A model generated the notes under the pieces. The model did not search any database. It had not been told where the DNA came from and worked only from the letters and a program-made list of their open reading frames with translations. Both the position numbers and the translations under genes were made by a program. From positions 1 through 5,158 of the forward strand of contig JBBIUU010000155.1 in the NCBI GenBank assembly GCA_037440125.1: 5,158 bases of DNA. Direction: 5' to 3'. Origin of the DNA: JAKAJA01 sp037440125. GTDB lineage: Bacteria; Acidobacteriota; UBA4820; DSQY01. Shown one piece after another: positions 1 through 4,956 of the stretch; within the stretch, counting starts at the first letter, position 1; every line of letters begins with the position of its first letter.

Positions 1-2
1 GC

Positions 3-155
3 GCCTTCAGAAAGATCCTGGACGATGCCATTGGCGCGGTCGACCTGGAGGGCGCGAGGAAAGAGGTCGCGCCGTTCATCCCCAATCCCGATGCGCTGGC
101 GGTCTGGTCGCCGGCGTTCTTCCGCGCCGTAGGCGAGAAGGTGAAGATCGTCTGA
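3..155 (+). CDS. C-terminal end of an AbiEii/AbiGii-like nucleotidyltransferase toxin-family protein (5' end outside window)
   Basis: An open frame enters from the left edge and stops with TGA at 153-155, giving the last 50 residues of a protein. It reads as a helical tail with a motif of the type V-D-L-E-G-A-R-K-E-V-A-P-F-I-P-N-P-D-A-L followed by W-S-x-x-F-F. This pattern (acidic helix, 'EVAPFI', 'NPxAL', then a final helix) resembles the C-terminus of AbiEii/AbiGii family nucleotidyltransferase toxins, which inhibit growth when freed from their AbiEi antitoxin and serve in phage defence. No catalytic residue lies in this fragment, so the family call rests on tail similarity from memory only. 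It is separated from the next gene by 220 nt containing a hairpin and a promoter, so it is probably a separate transcription unit. It could be another helical protein. Confidence 0.45.
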   Translation, partial: AFRKILDDAIGAVDLEGARKEVAPFIPNPDALAVWSPAFFRAVGEKVKIV

Positions 156-225
156 GGGAAACCTCTTGAAATCGCGGGCCCGCGCGCTTTGATCGCTTCT
201 TCGATTTATCAAATTTGAGTCCCCG

Positions 226-257
226 GTGTCGGGAGGGGCCTCCGCCTCTCCCGGCGC
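226..257 (+). terminator. GC-rich hairpin downstream of the first gene, possible terminator
   Basis: The arms 230-239 and 244-253 pair over 10 bp with one G-U pair and a 4-nt loop (CTCC). Pairing can extend outward to 226/257 with two more G-C and two G-U pairs. It begins 70 nt after the TGA of the upstream gene and lies before the tetR promoter, a position that fits transcription termination. No T-run follows on either strand, so a canonical intrinsic terminator is not shown; it could instead stabilise the 3' end of the upstream mRNA. Confidence 0.4.
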
Positions 258-317
258 GGAACGATGGAATGGCCGCCGTCTACAGGAGCGGCAATCCGCC
301 GGCGACTCTCACTTGAT

Positions 318-346
318 TTGACTTCTGCCAAGGTGCGCCATAGGAT
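318..346 (+). promoter_or_regulatory. Sigma70-type promoter of the tetR operon
   Basis: TTGACT at 318-323 and TAGGAT at 341-346 are separated by 17 nt, the optimal spacing for a housekeeping sigma-factor promoter, with one and two mismatches to TTGACA and TATAAT. The start of transcription would fall near 353, giving a leader of about 23 nt before the GTG start at 376. The only competing -35 is TTGATT at 314-319, which would give 21-nt spacing. The -10 overlaps the palindrome at 344-365. Confidence 0.7.
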
Positions 347-365
347 GTGAACGGCGATTCACATC
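344..365. promoter_or_regulatory. Palindromic operator, probable binding site of the adjacent TetR-family repressor
   Basis: Two perfect 8-bp arms, GATGTGAA (344-351) and TTCACATC (358-365), flank a 6-nt spacer. The palindrome overlaps the last three bases of the -10 element and covers the predicted start site, so a bound dimer would block RNA polymerase. TetR-family dimers typically bind palindromes of this size next to their own genes, and the repressor gene starts 10 nt downstream. The site therefore predicts autorepression of tetR and the genes transcribed with it. Binding is inferred, not shown. Confidence 0.7.
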
Positions 366-366
366 T

Positions 367-371
367 GGAGG
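367..371 (+). promoter_or_regulatory. Ribosome binding site of the tetR-family gene (supports the GTG start)
   Basis: GGAGG lies 4 nt before GTG at 376. It supports this non-ATG start, as no in-frame ATG with a Shine-Dalgarno sequence lies nearby. The RBS directly abuts the palindrome. Confidence 0.7.
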
Positions 372-375
372 TCGC

Positions 376-1011
376 GTGGGCACGAATAAGAAAGCAACAG
401 GGGTCCGGCGGCAAGAGATGGCCTCCGCCGCGCTTCACCTCATTTCAGAGCGTGGCCTGAATGGGTTGAGCGTGGCGCGCATTGCGCGGCACGTGGGGCT
501 CGTCCCCTCCGCAATTTACAGGCACTTCAAGAGCAAGGACGAGGTGCTCGACGCGGTCTACGACCTCATCGAAGGGAAGATGATCTCCAACCTCCGAGAG
601 GCATGGTCGTCCAGCCCCGAGACGGTCGATCGTCTCCACCTCCTCCTGCGGCTCAACATCAGGATGATCATCGAGTTTCCCGCGATTCCCAGGCTGGCAT
701 TCGGAGAGGGCATCTACGGGACTCACCCCGAGCGGCGCACCAGGATGTACCGGCTCATCCGGAACTATCTCTCTCAGATCCAGAGGGCAGTGGCGCTTGC
801 CCAAAGAAGGAGTGAATTGCGTTCCGATGTCCCGGCGTCGGTTATCGCCGCCAGCTTCTGGGGGCTGATTCCTCCCGCCGCGCTGCTCTGGTCGGCGAGC
901 GAAGGGAGCTACGACATCTCCACGCTTGTAGAAAGGGAGTGGACTCTCTTCGAGGAGATCGCCACTCTGCACCGGCACCGACACGGAACTAAGGCCGTTG
1001 GAAACAACTGA
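376..1011 (+). CDS. TetR/AcrR-family transcriptional repressor
   Basis: A 211-residue protein, the usual size for the family. Residues about 10-56 form the DNA-binding domain: helix 1 (RRQEMASAALHLISERG), then the helix-turn-helix around 31-52 ending in the family signature A-I-Y-R-H-F-K-S-K-D-E-V-L (46-58). The rest is a helical ligand-binding and dimerisation domain with hydrophobic stretches near 85-110 and 155-175. This half is too divergent to name an effector; the region around F-P-A-I-P-R-L-A-F-G (101-110) recalls TetR proteins with a generic C-terminal domain. The start is GTG, chosen because GGAGG sits 4 nt upstream. The promoter and palindrome immediately upstream predict autorepression. 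The gene precedes the DUF6448, ric and octaheme cytochrome genes on the same strand, so a signal linked to reactive nitrogen or redox stress is plausible but inferred. Confidence 0.9.
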   Translation: MGTNKKATGVRRQEMASAALHLISERGLNGLSVARIARHVGLVPSAIYRHFKSKDEVLDAVYDLIEGKMISNLREAWSSSPETVDRLHLLLRLNIRMIIEFPAIPRLAFGEGIYGTHPERRTRMYRLIRNYLSQIQRAVALAQRRSELRSDVPASVIAASFWGLIPPAALLWSASEGSYDISTLVEREWTLFEEIATLHRHRHGTKAVGNN

Positions 1012-1096
1012 CACGGAGGCGATTCAGCGGGTGCCACTCCCATGACGCTGGGGCGCCTGGCAGTGAATGGACACGGGACCTTCTTCCCGAACAATC

Positions 1097-1101
1097 GGAG
1101 G
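1097..1101 (+). promoter_or_regulatory. Ribosome binding site deciding the start of the DUF6448-type gene
   Basis: GGAGG lies 6 nt before ATG at 1108. The upstream in-frame ATG at 1042 has no Shine-Dalgarno sequence and would place 22 extra residues before the signal peptide, so 1108 is preferred. A small hairpin, CGGGA (1074-1078) with TCCCG (1085-1089), lies just ahead of the site. Confidence 0.75.
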
Positions 1102-1107
1102 CGCAAG

Positions 1108-1743
1108 ATGAAACGCGCTATCACGTCCAGACTCAAGGCCCTACCTTTCGTCCTCATGGTCGCTTTGTCCGGCGGTTGGGCCCTCCTGGTTGCGGCCCAC
1201 TGTAACACGATGAGCGGCCCCGTCATCCAAGACGCACAGCTTGCCCTGCAGAAGGGGGATGTGACCCCCATCCTCAAATGGGTCAAGCCTGCCGATGAGG
1301 CGCAGATTCGCGAGGCCTTCAAGAGGACCCTCGCCGTACGCACCAAGGGCCCGGAGGCCAAGGATTTGGCCGATCAGTATTTCTTCGAGACCCTGGTCCG
1401 CATCCACCGCGAAGGCGAAGGCGCGCCCTATACGGGCATCAAACCCGCGGGCACAGAAGTTGAGCCGGGAATCGAGGCCGCGGACAGGGCCATCGAGACG
1501 GGTTCGGCCGATGCGTTGGTGAAGGCCATGACGGCCCACGTGGCGGAGGGCATCCGGCAGCGGTTCGCCAAGGTCACGGAGGCCAAGAAGCACAAGGAAG
1601 AGAGCGTTGAGGCGGGACGCGAGTACGTGGAGGCCTACGTGATCTTCATCCACTACGTCGAGCGCCTCCACGCCGATGCCATGACCAATCCCTCGCATCA
1701 CGGAGAGCAGGCCGGGGCGCCCGCAGAAGCTCACCACGAGTAA
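1108..1743 (+). CDS. Exported DUF6448-family protein of unknown function
   Basis: With the start at 1108 the product has 211 residues. A Sec signal peptide is clear: positive n-region (K2, R3, R8, K10), hydrophobic core about 12-28, and a likely cleavage after A-L-L-V-A-A (residue 30). The mature protein begins H-C-N-T-M-S-G-P-V, which matches the conserved opening motif I associate with DUF6448 proteins (A-H-C-D/N-T-x-x-G-P-V). Other recognisable blocks are Y-F-F-E-T-L-V-R-I-H-R-E-G-E-G-A-P-Y-T-G (91-110) and E-A-G-R-E-Y-V-E-A-Y-V with H-Y-V-E-R-L-H (168-188). The family has no assigned activity. Conserved C32, H31, H100, H182 and H188 and a His-rich tail (HHGE, AHHE) could bind metal or haem, but this is speculation. 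TAA is followed after 11 nt by ric, so the two are surely co-transcribed. The 96-nt gap from tetR shows no strong promoter, which suggests one operon. Confidence 0.8.
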   Translation: MKRAITSRLKALPFVLMVALSGGWALLVAAHCNTMSGPVIQDAQLALQKGDVTPILKWVKPADEAQIREAFKRTLAVRTKGPEAKDLADQYFFETLVRIHREGEGAPYTGIKPAGTEVEPGIEAADRAIETGSADALVKAMTAHVAEGIRQRFAKVTEAKKHKEESVEAGREYVEAYVIFIHYVERLHADAMTNPSHHGEQAGAPAEAHHE

Positions 1744-1754
1744 AGGAGCCGATC

Positions 1755-2509
1755 ATGGAAGAGCAAAGAACCACAGCCGCAAACCAGCTTTCATCTAAGA
1801 CCATCGGCGAATTCGTCGCCGAGGATTACCGGACCGCCCAGGTCTTCGAGAAACACGGGATCGACTTCNNNNNNNNNNNNNNNNNNNNNNGAACGTCCCC
1901 CTGGCCGAGACCTGCCAGAAGAAGGGGCTCGACAGCGCGGCATTGCTGGAAGAGATCGAGGCGGCAAAGAGCCAGCCGATCGACCGGAGCCGGAACTTCG
2001 CCGCATGGGAGCTCCCCTTCCTGGCCGACTACATCGTGAACACCCATCACGGTTACCTTCACGATAATACGGGACAGCTCCTCGGCTACGTCCGAAAGAT
2101 CGCCGAGGTCCACGGCGCTCACCATCCCGAGGTGATCGAGATCGCCAAGATCTTCAGCAAAATCGCGACCGGCCTTCGAGATCATCTGCGTGAAGAGGAG
2201 CAGGTGCTGTTCCCTGCGATCAAGCGCATCGATGCGGCGAGGAAGGCGGGAGAAGCGCCCGCGCAGAAGGATGTAGAAACGGTGGGCACTTCCCTCGCCA
2301 AGCTGGGCCTCGAGCACGAAGCCATCGGCGAAGCGGTTCACGAGATCCGCCATCTCTCAGGGAACTACGCGATACCGAGCGATGTGTGCAACACCTTCGT
2401 TCTCACGTACAAGAAGCTCGATGAGTTTGAGGACGACCTTCACATGCACGTCCATCTGGAGAACAATATCCTCTTCCCGAAGGCGGCAAAGCTGCTGACG
2501 GAAGCCTAG
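1755..2509 (+). CDS. ric: Iron-sulfur cluster repair di-iron protein Ric (YtfE/ScdA/DnrN family), interrupted by an assembly gap
   Basis: The family comprises cytoplasmic di-iron proteins that help restore Fe-S clusters and other iron sites after NO or oxidative damage. The N-terminal ScdA-type domain starts at ATG 1755 (GGAG at 1745-1748) and runs to G-I-D-F, where 22 N begin. After the gap the frame differs: N-V-P-L-A-E-T continues from 1892 to TAG at 2507-2509. Compared with E. coli YtfE, only C-C-G-G is missing at the join, so the real gene is expected to be continuous, about 247 residues. The hemerythrin-like domain keeps all expected di-iron ligands: T-H-H-G-Y-L-H (2042-2062), D-H-L-R-E-E-E (near 2180-2200), L-E-H-E-A-I-G-E (near 2310-2333), and H-M-H-V-H-L-E-N-N-I-L-F-P (near 2440-2478). 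It follows the DUF6448 gene by 11 nt. The frame change is best read as a gap artefact, not a mutation. Confidence 0.9.
1869..1890. other. Assembly gap (22 N) inside ric
   Basis: Bases 1869-1890 are undetermined. The gap starts exactly after the codon for F38 and resumes one base before the codon for N of N-V-P-L-A. Restoring the reading frame needs a missing length of 2 modulo 3. Alignment by eye to YtfE predicts 11 bases (encoding C-C-G-G together with the G at 1891), so the 22-N length is probably not the true length. Confidence 0.95.
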
Positions 2510-2629
2510 GAGGCAAGCCTTCGTCTCTGGCACCAGGAGCCGCGGGCGGCGAACTTCCACCTTTGTTTTAAAGAGGAATTGCCGATCTGGTTCGTAGTGG
2601 TTTCCGTGGTCCACCAGCCGTTGTGCTTT

Positions 2630-2646
2630 GCCCTCTAAATGAGGGC
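2630..2646 (+). promoter_or_regulatory. Leader hairpin immediately upstream of the cytochrome ribosome binding site
   Basis: GCCCTC (2630-2635) and GAGGGC (2641-2646) form a perfect 6-bp stem around the 5-nt loop TAAAT. The G-rich ribosome binding site (2653-2658) begins 7 nt later and the ATG is at 2664. It could protect the 5' end of a processed transcript or affect translation of the cytochrome; no T-run follows, so it is not a typical terminator. Confidence 0.4.
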
Positions 2647-2652
2647 CCGAAA

Positions 2653-2658
2653 GGGGGG
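2653..2658 (+). promoter_or_regulatory. Ribosome binding site of the octaheme cytochrome gene
   Basis: A run of six G, preceded by AA, lies 5 nt before ATG 2664. It is a G-rich variant of the Shine-Dalgarno sequence and supports this start, which is also the one that gives a complete signal peptide. Confidence 0.6.
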
Positions 2659-2663
2659 AACGC

Positions 2664-4004
2664 ATGAAGTGCAAAACCGTCATTCTCGGAACATGCTTGA
2701 TCCTGCTCACAGGGGCGATATGGGCCCAGAAGGCGCCCGACTGCGTGGCGTGCCATAGCCAGAAGAACATCACGGGGAGCGCCATCCGCGACTGGAAGCT
2801 CTCGAAGCACTCCAAGAACGGCGTCACCTGCGCCGAATGCCACCTGACCGGAGACACCGCCAAGAAATCCAGCGCGTGCGACTCCCAGGGCGTGGTCCGC
2901 AGCGTCTCCGCCAAGGTGTGCGCCCAGTGCCACGCGGAGCAGGCCGCCGAGTTCGCCAAGAGCAAGCACGCCGCCGCGTGGGTGGCCATGGATGCCATGC
3001 CCACCACCAAGGACCAGCCCCACGCCCTCATGGATGGCATGAAGGGGTGCGGCGGCTGCCACCGCGTCGGCTACGACAGCGGCCGCTGCGACTCGTGCCA
3101 CACGCGCCACCTCTTCTCGGCCGCCGAAGCCCGCAGGCCCGAGGCGTGCGCCACGTGCCACATGGGCTTCGACCACCCGCAGTGGGAGATGTACTCCACC
3201 TCCAAGCACGGCGTCGTTTACACCCAGACCGCCCACGAGACCGATTGGAACCTCAGCCTGAGCGAATGGTTCAAGGACCCGGGCAAGGCCGACGCCACCA
3301 CGCCCCGGGCCCCGACGTGCGCCTTCTGCCACATGCCCGGCGGCAGCCACGCCGTGAAGACCGCCTGGGGCTTCCTCGCCCTGCGCCTCCCCGAGGACGA
3401 CAAGGACTGGATGGCCGACCGCGTCCTGATTCTCCAGAGCCTTGGAGTCCTGGACAAGGACGGCAAGCCGACGGCGCGCCTAGACCTCGTGAAAGCCGGC
3501 GACGTAGCCCGACTTACGAAGGAGGAGTGGCAGACCCAGCGGGACCAGATGGTCGCCCAGTGCTCCAAGTGCCACTCGCCCTCCTTTGCCAAGGCCGAGC
3601 TCCAGAAGGGCGACGAGATCATCAAGGCGGCCGACCACCTCATGGCCCAGGCCATCCAGGCGGTCTACGGACTGTACAAGGACGGCATCCTTCCCGAGCC
3701 TAAGGACCGCCCCTTCAGCGTCGACGTGCTTAGGTTCTACGAGGTCCAGAACCCCATCGAGCAGAAGCTCTACGTCATGCTCATGGAGCACCGGATGCGC
3801 ACCTTCCAGGGCGCATTCCACATGAACCCCGATTACCAGCACTGGTATGGGTGGGCCGAGATGAAGCGCGACCTCGCCGAGATCCAGTCCGAGGCCGCGG
3901 CCATCAGGGCCGAGCACGCGAAGGCCCCGAAGGCCGCTCCCGCCAAGGCGGCGGCGCCTAAGGCAGCTCCACCTGCGAAGGCGGAGGCGAAGCCGGCTAA
4001 GTAG
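2664..4004 (+). CDS. Exported octaheme c-type cytochrome of the hydroxylamine oxidoreductase (HAO) family
   Basis: 446 residues. A Sec signal peptide spans about 1-21, with likely cleavage after A-I-W-A, placing the protein in the periplasm. Eight CXXCH haem motifs start at C27, C56, C86, C129, C142, C162, C219 and C300; none is CXXCK, which argues against octaheme nitrite or tetrathionate reductases. HAO-type landmarks are C-D-S-C-H-T-R-H-L-F-S with A-R-R-P-E-A-C-A-T-C-H (142-166), F-D-H-P-Q-W-E-M-Y-S-T-S-K-H-G (169-183) and A-P-T-C-A-F-C-H-M (217-224). By HAO order the fourth haem (C129) would be the catalytic one, with D170-H171 as likely active-site residues. Family members oxidise hydroxylamine or hydrazine, or reduce nitrite, NO or hydroxylamine; the direction depends on a tyrosine cross-link to the catalytic haem that I cannot assign here. 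Oddities are a very short linker between haems 4 and 5 and an Ala/Lys/Pro tail (about 419-446) where some homologues have a membrane helix. The neighbour ric supports a role in nitrogen-oxide chemistry. Confidence 0.85.
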   Translation: MKCKTVILGTCLILLTGAIWAQKAPDCVACHSQKNITGSAIRDWKLSKHSKNGVTCAECHLTGDTAKKSSACDSQGVVRSVSAKVCAQCHAEQAAEFAKSKHAAAWVAMDAMPTTKDQPHALMDGMKGCGGCHRVGYDSGRCDSCHTRHLFSAAEARRPEACATCHMGFDHPQWEMYSTSKHGVVYTQTAHETDWNLSLSEWFKDPGKADATTPRAPTCAFCHMPGGSHAVKTAWGFLALRLPEDDKDWMADRVLILQSLGVLDKDGKPTARLDLVKAGDVARLTKEEWQTQRDQMVAQCSKCHSPSFAKAELQKGDEIIKAADHLMAQAIQAVYGLYKDGILPEPKDRPFSVDVLRFYEVQNPIEQKLYVMLMEHRMRTFQGAFHMNPDYQHWYGWAEMKRDLAEIQSEAAAIRAEHAKAPKAAPAKAAAPKAAPPAKAEAKPAK

Positions 4005-4048
4005 CAGCCATAGTACTCTTGCAAGGTGGATTCAGGATGTAATGACCT

Positions 4049-4070
4049 GCCTCCGTCGCCGAGCGGAGGC
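4049..4070 (+). terminator. Hairpin downstream of the cytochrome gene, possible terminator
   Basis: GCCTCCG (4049-4055) pairs perfectly with CGGAGGC (4064-4070) around an 8-nt loop, 44 nt after the stop codon. The stem is strong and well placed for ending the operon or protecting its 3' end. The following sequence (TGCGGACTTG) lacks a T-run, so intrinsic termination is uncertain. Confidence 0.4.
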
Positions 4071-4192
4071 TGCGGACTTGGTCCACGAAATCCCCAGCAA
4101 CGACGAGGCCTGCCTGCCTCATCCGGAGACATGGAGAGCCTCCTTCATCTCTTCTCCTGGCTCCAAGGGGGTCCAGCAGGCAAGTCCTAACG

Positions 4193-4252
4193 GCCTTGGC
4201 AATGCAGCAGCGATGCGGCGGGGCGGCCAATACGCCCCACATTGCGGAAGGC
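4193..4252. repeat. Nested imperfect inverted repeat
   Basis: Outer arms GCCTT-G-GCAATG (4193-4204) and CATTGC-GG-AAGGC (4240-4252) pair over 11 bp with a small internal loop. Inside them GGGGCG (4220-4225) pairs with CGCCCC (4233-4238) around a 7-nt loop. The whole forms a roughly 60-nt cruciform or RNA-hairpin candidate. Its role is unknown; it could be a REP-like element, a terminator or a remnant of a mobile element. Confidence 0.4.
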
Positions 4253-4317
4253 ATCAAGCGAGAGCCTTAATGGCTGGGACAGCACCATTACACAGCGTTC
4301 TCATACCAATTATACGT

Positions 4318-4956
4318 CTAATATAGAGTATTAAGCCAATCGAAATGCGTCATGAATCGGACCAGGATCGGGTCGCTGCCTAGGTGGTGAAGGCTGCGCT
4401 CAAGAATATCCATGACCTCGGTCATGCTGTGGCAGAGGTGGTTTCGGAAGTTGTTTTCGCGGGTGTACTCCCAGAGGTGCTCCACTGGATTGAGTTCTGG
4501 GCTGTAGGGCGGAAGGAAGATGGGAGTGACCGAAGCGGGGACTACCAGGTCGGACGCTTTGTGCCATCCGGCACCGTCCAAGCAGATAGCGCAGTGCTCT
4601 CCGGGAAAGCTGTCGGCCACATGGGCCAGGAAGAGGCTCATCAGGGAGGCGTCGACCCAAGGAAGGATCAGGGAGACAAACTGTCCGTCAGAGGGGCTGA
4701 CGGCTCCATAGGCGTAGACGTACTCCCGGACGATTTGGGAAGGGACCCGAGGCCGAAGGGGAAGCGGGCCCCAGCACCGCCTGCCATCGTTGATCCTGCC
4801 GTAGCGGGCCTCATCTTGGAACAGCAGCCGGAGCGGCATGTTCGAAGGGAGATCCCGCGCGATGGTCTTCAGGATCTCCGGGAGGTTTTTGTTAAAGCCT
4901 CTTGGGCATCGGCGTTGGCTTTGGGATGGTGTGAGCGCGGTGCCAGCTTCCTCCAT
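4318..4956 (-). CDS. IS630-family transposase, catalytic (DDE) part in the second reading frame
   Basis: This frame carries the RNase-H-like catalytic domain of an IS630/Tc1-type transposase, which cuts and joins DNA at TA targets. Real similarity begins at F-N-K-N-L-P-E-I-L (codon for F at 4894-4896); the first 20 codons overlap the upstream frame and are not meaningful. The catalytic triad is visible: D in L-F-Q-D-E-A-R-Y-G (4813-4815), D in C-L-D-G-A-G-W-H (4576-4578), and E in L-N-P-V-E-H-L-W (4480-4482), with 31 residues between the second D and the E. It ends with TAG at 4318-4320, close to the presumed IS end. Expression needs a -1 frame change from the N-terminal frame or repair of a sequencing error; otherwise the transposase is inactive. 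Confidence 0.85.
   Translation of the reverse strand: MEEAGTALTPSQSQRRCPRGFNKNLPEILKTIARDLPSNMPLRLLFQDEARYGRINDGRRCWGPLPLRPRVPSQIVREYVYAYGAVSPSDGQFVSLILPWVDASLMSLFLAHVADSFPGEHCAICLDGAGWHKASDLVVPASVTPIFLPPYSPELNPVEHLWEYTRENNFRNHLCHSMTEVMDILERSLHHLGSDPILVRFMTHFDWLNTLY

Larger units (their letters stand above)
2510..2663 (+). other. Intergenic region between ric and the octaheme cytochrome gene
   Basis: These 154 nt hold no credible gene. I see no good -35/-10 pair. TGGCAC at 2528-2533 recalls a sigma54 -24 element, but no matching -12 element follows. The notable element is the hairpin at 2630-2646 just before the ribosome binding site. The cytochrome gene may therefore be read through from the tetR promoter or have an unrecognised promoter here. 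Confidence 0.5.
4005..4317. other. Gene-free region between the cytochrome gene and the insertion sequence
   Basis: I find no credible gene on either strand in these 313 nt; the short open frames lack ribosome binding sites and recognisable protein character. Two structures stand out: a hairpin at 4049-4070 near the end of the cytochrome gene and a longer imperfect inverted repeat at 4193-4252. The right end turns AT-rich from about 4300, marking the probable edge of the IS630-type element. Confidence 0.6.

Noticed and set aside
188..213. TTTGAT / ATCAAA inverted repeat as an FNR-type box or terminator
   Set aside because: The 14-nt spacer is far too long for FNR, and the AT-rich 6-bp stem is too weak for a terminator.
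347..363. CRP/FNR-family site (TGTGA ... TCACA) instead of a TetR operator
   Set aside because: The halves TGTGA and TCACA are separated by 8 nt, not the 6 nt of CRP sites, and the core does not fit TTGAT-N4-ATCAA. The position over the -10 and next to a TetR gene fits a repressor better.
1042..1107. Upstream ATG start for the DUF6448 gene
   Set aside because: There is no Shine-Dalgarno sequence before 1042, while GGAGG precedes 1108, and the signal peptide is properly N-terminal only from 1108.
1943..2509. Separate gene for a stand-alone hemerythrin-like protein
   Set aside because: The coding frame is open back to the N gap and its upstream residues match the ScdA-type N-terminal domain, so it is the second part of ric.
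2527..2545. Sigma54 promoter starting with CTGGCAC
   Set aside because: The -24-like half is present but the bases at the expected -12 position (GCCGC) do not match TTGCW.
2568..3350. Long minus-strand open frames opposite the cytochrome gene
   Set aside because: They are by-products of high GC on the opposite strand of a gene with eight haem motifs and have no recognisable protein features.
4175..4260. Integron attC site around TCCTAAC and the inverted repeat
   Set aside because: No matching GTTRRRY core exists at the other end of the inverted repeat, and the gene arrangement is not cassette-like.
4042..4326. Small open frame between the cytochrome gene and the IS
   Set aside because: There is no ribosome binding site, the composition looks random, and it runs into the IS end.
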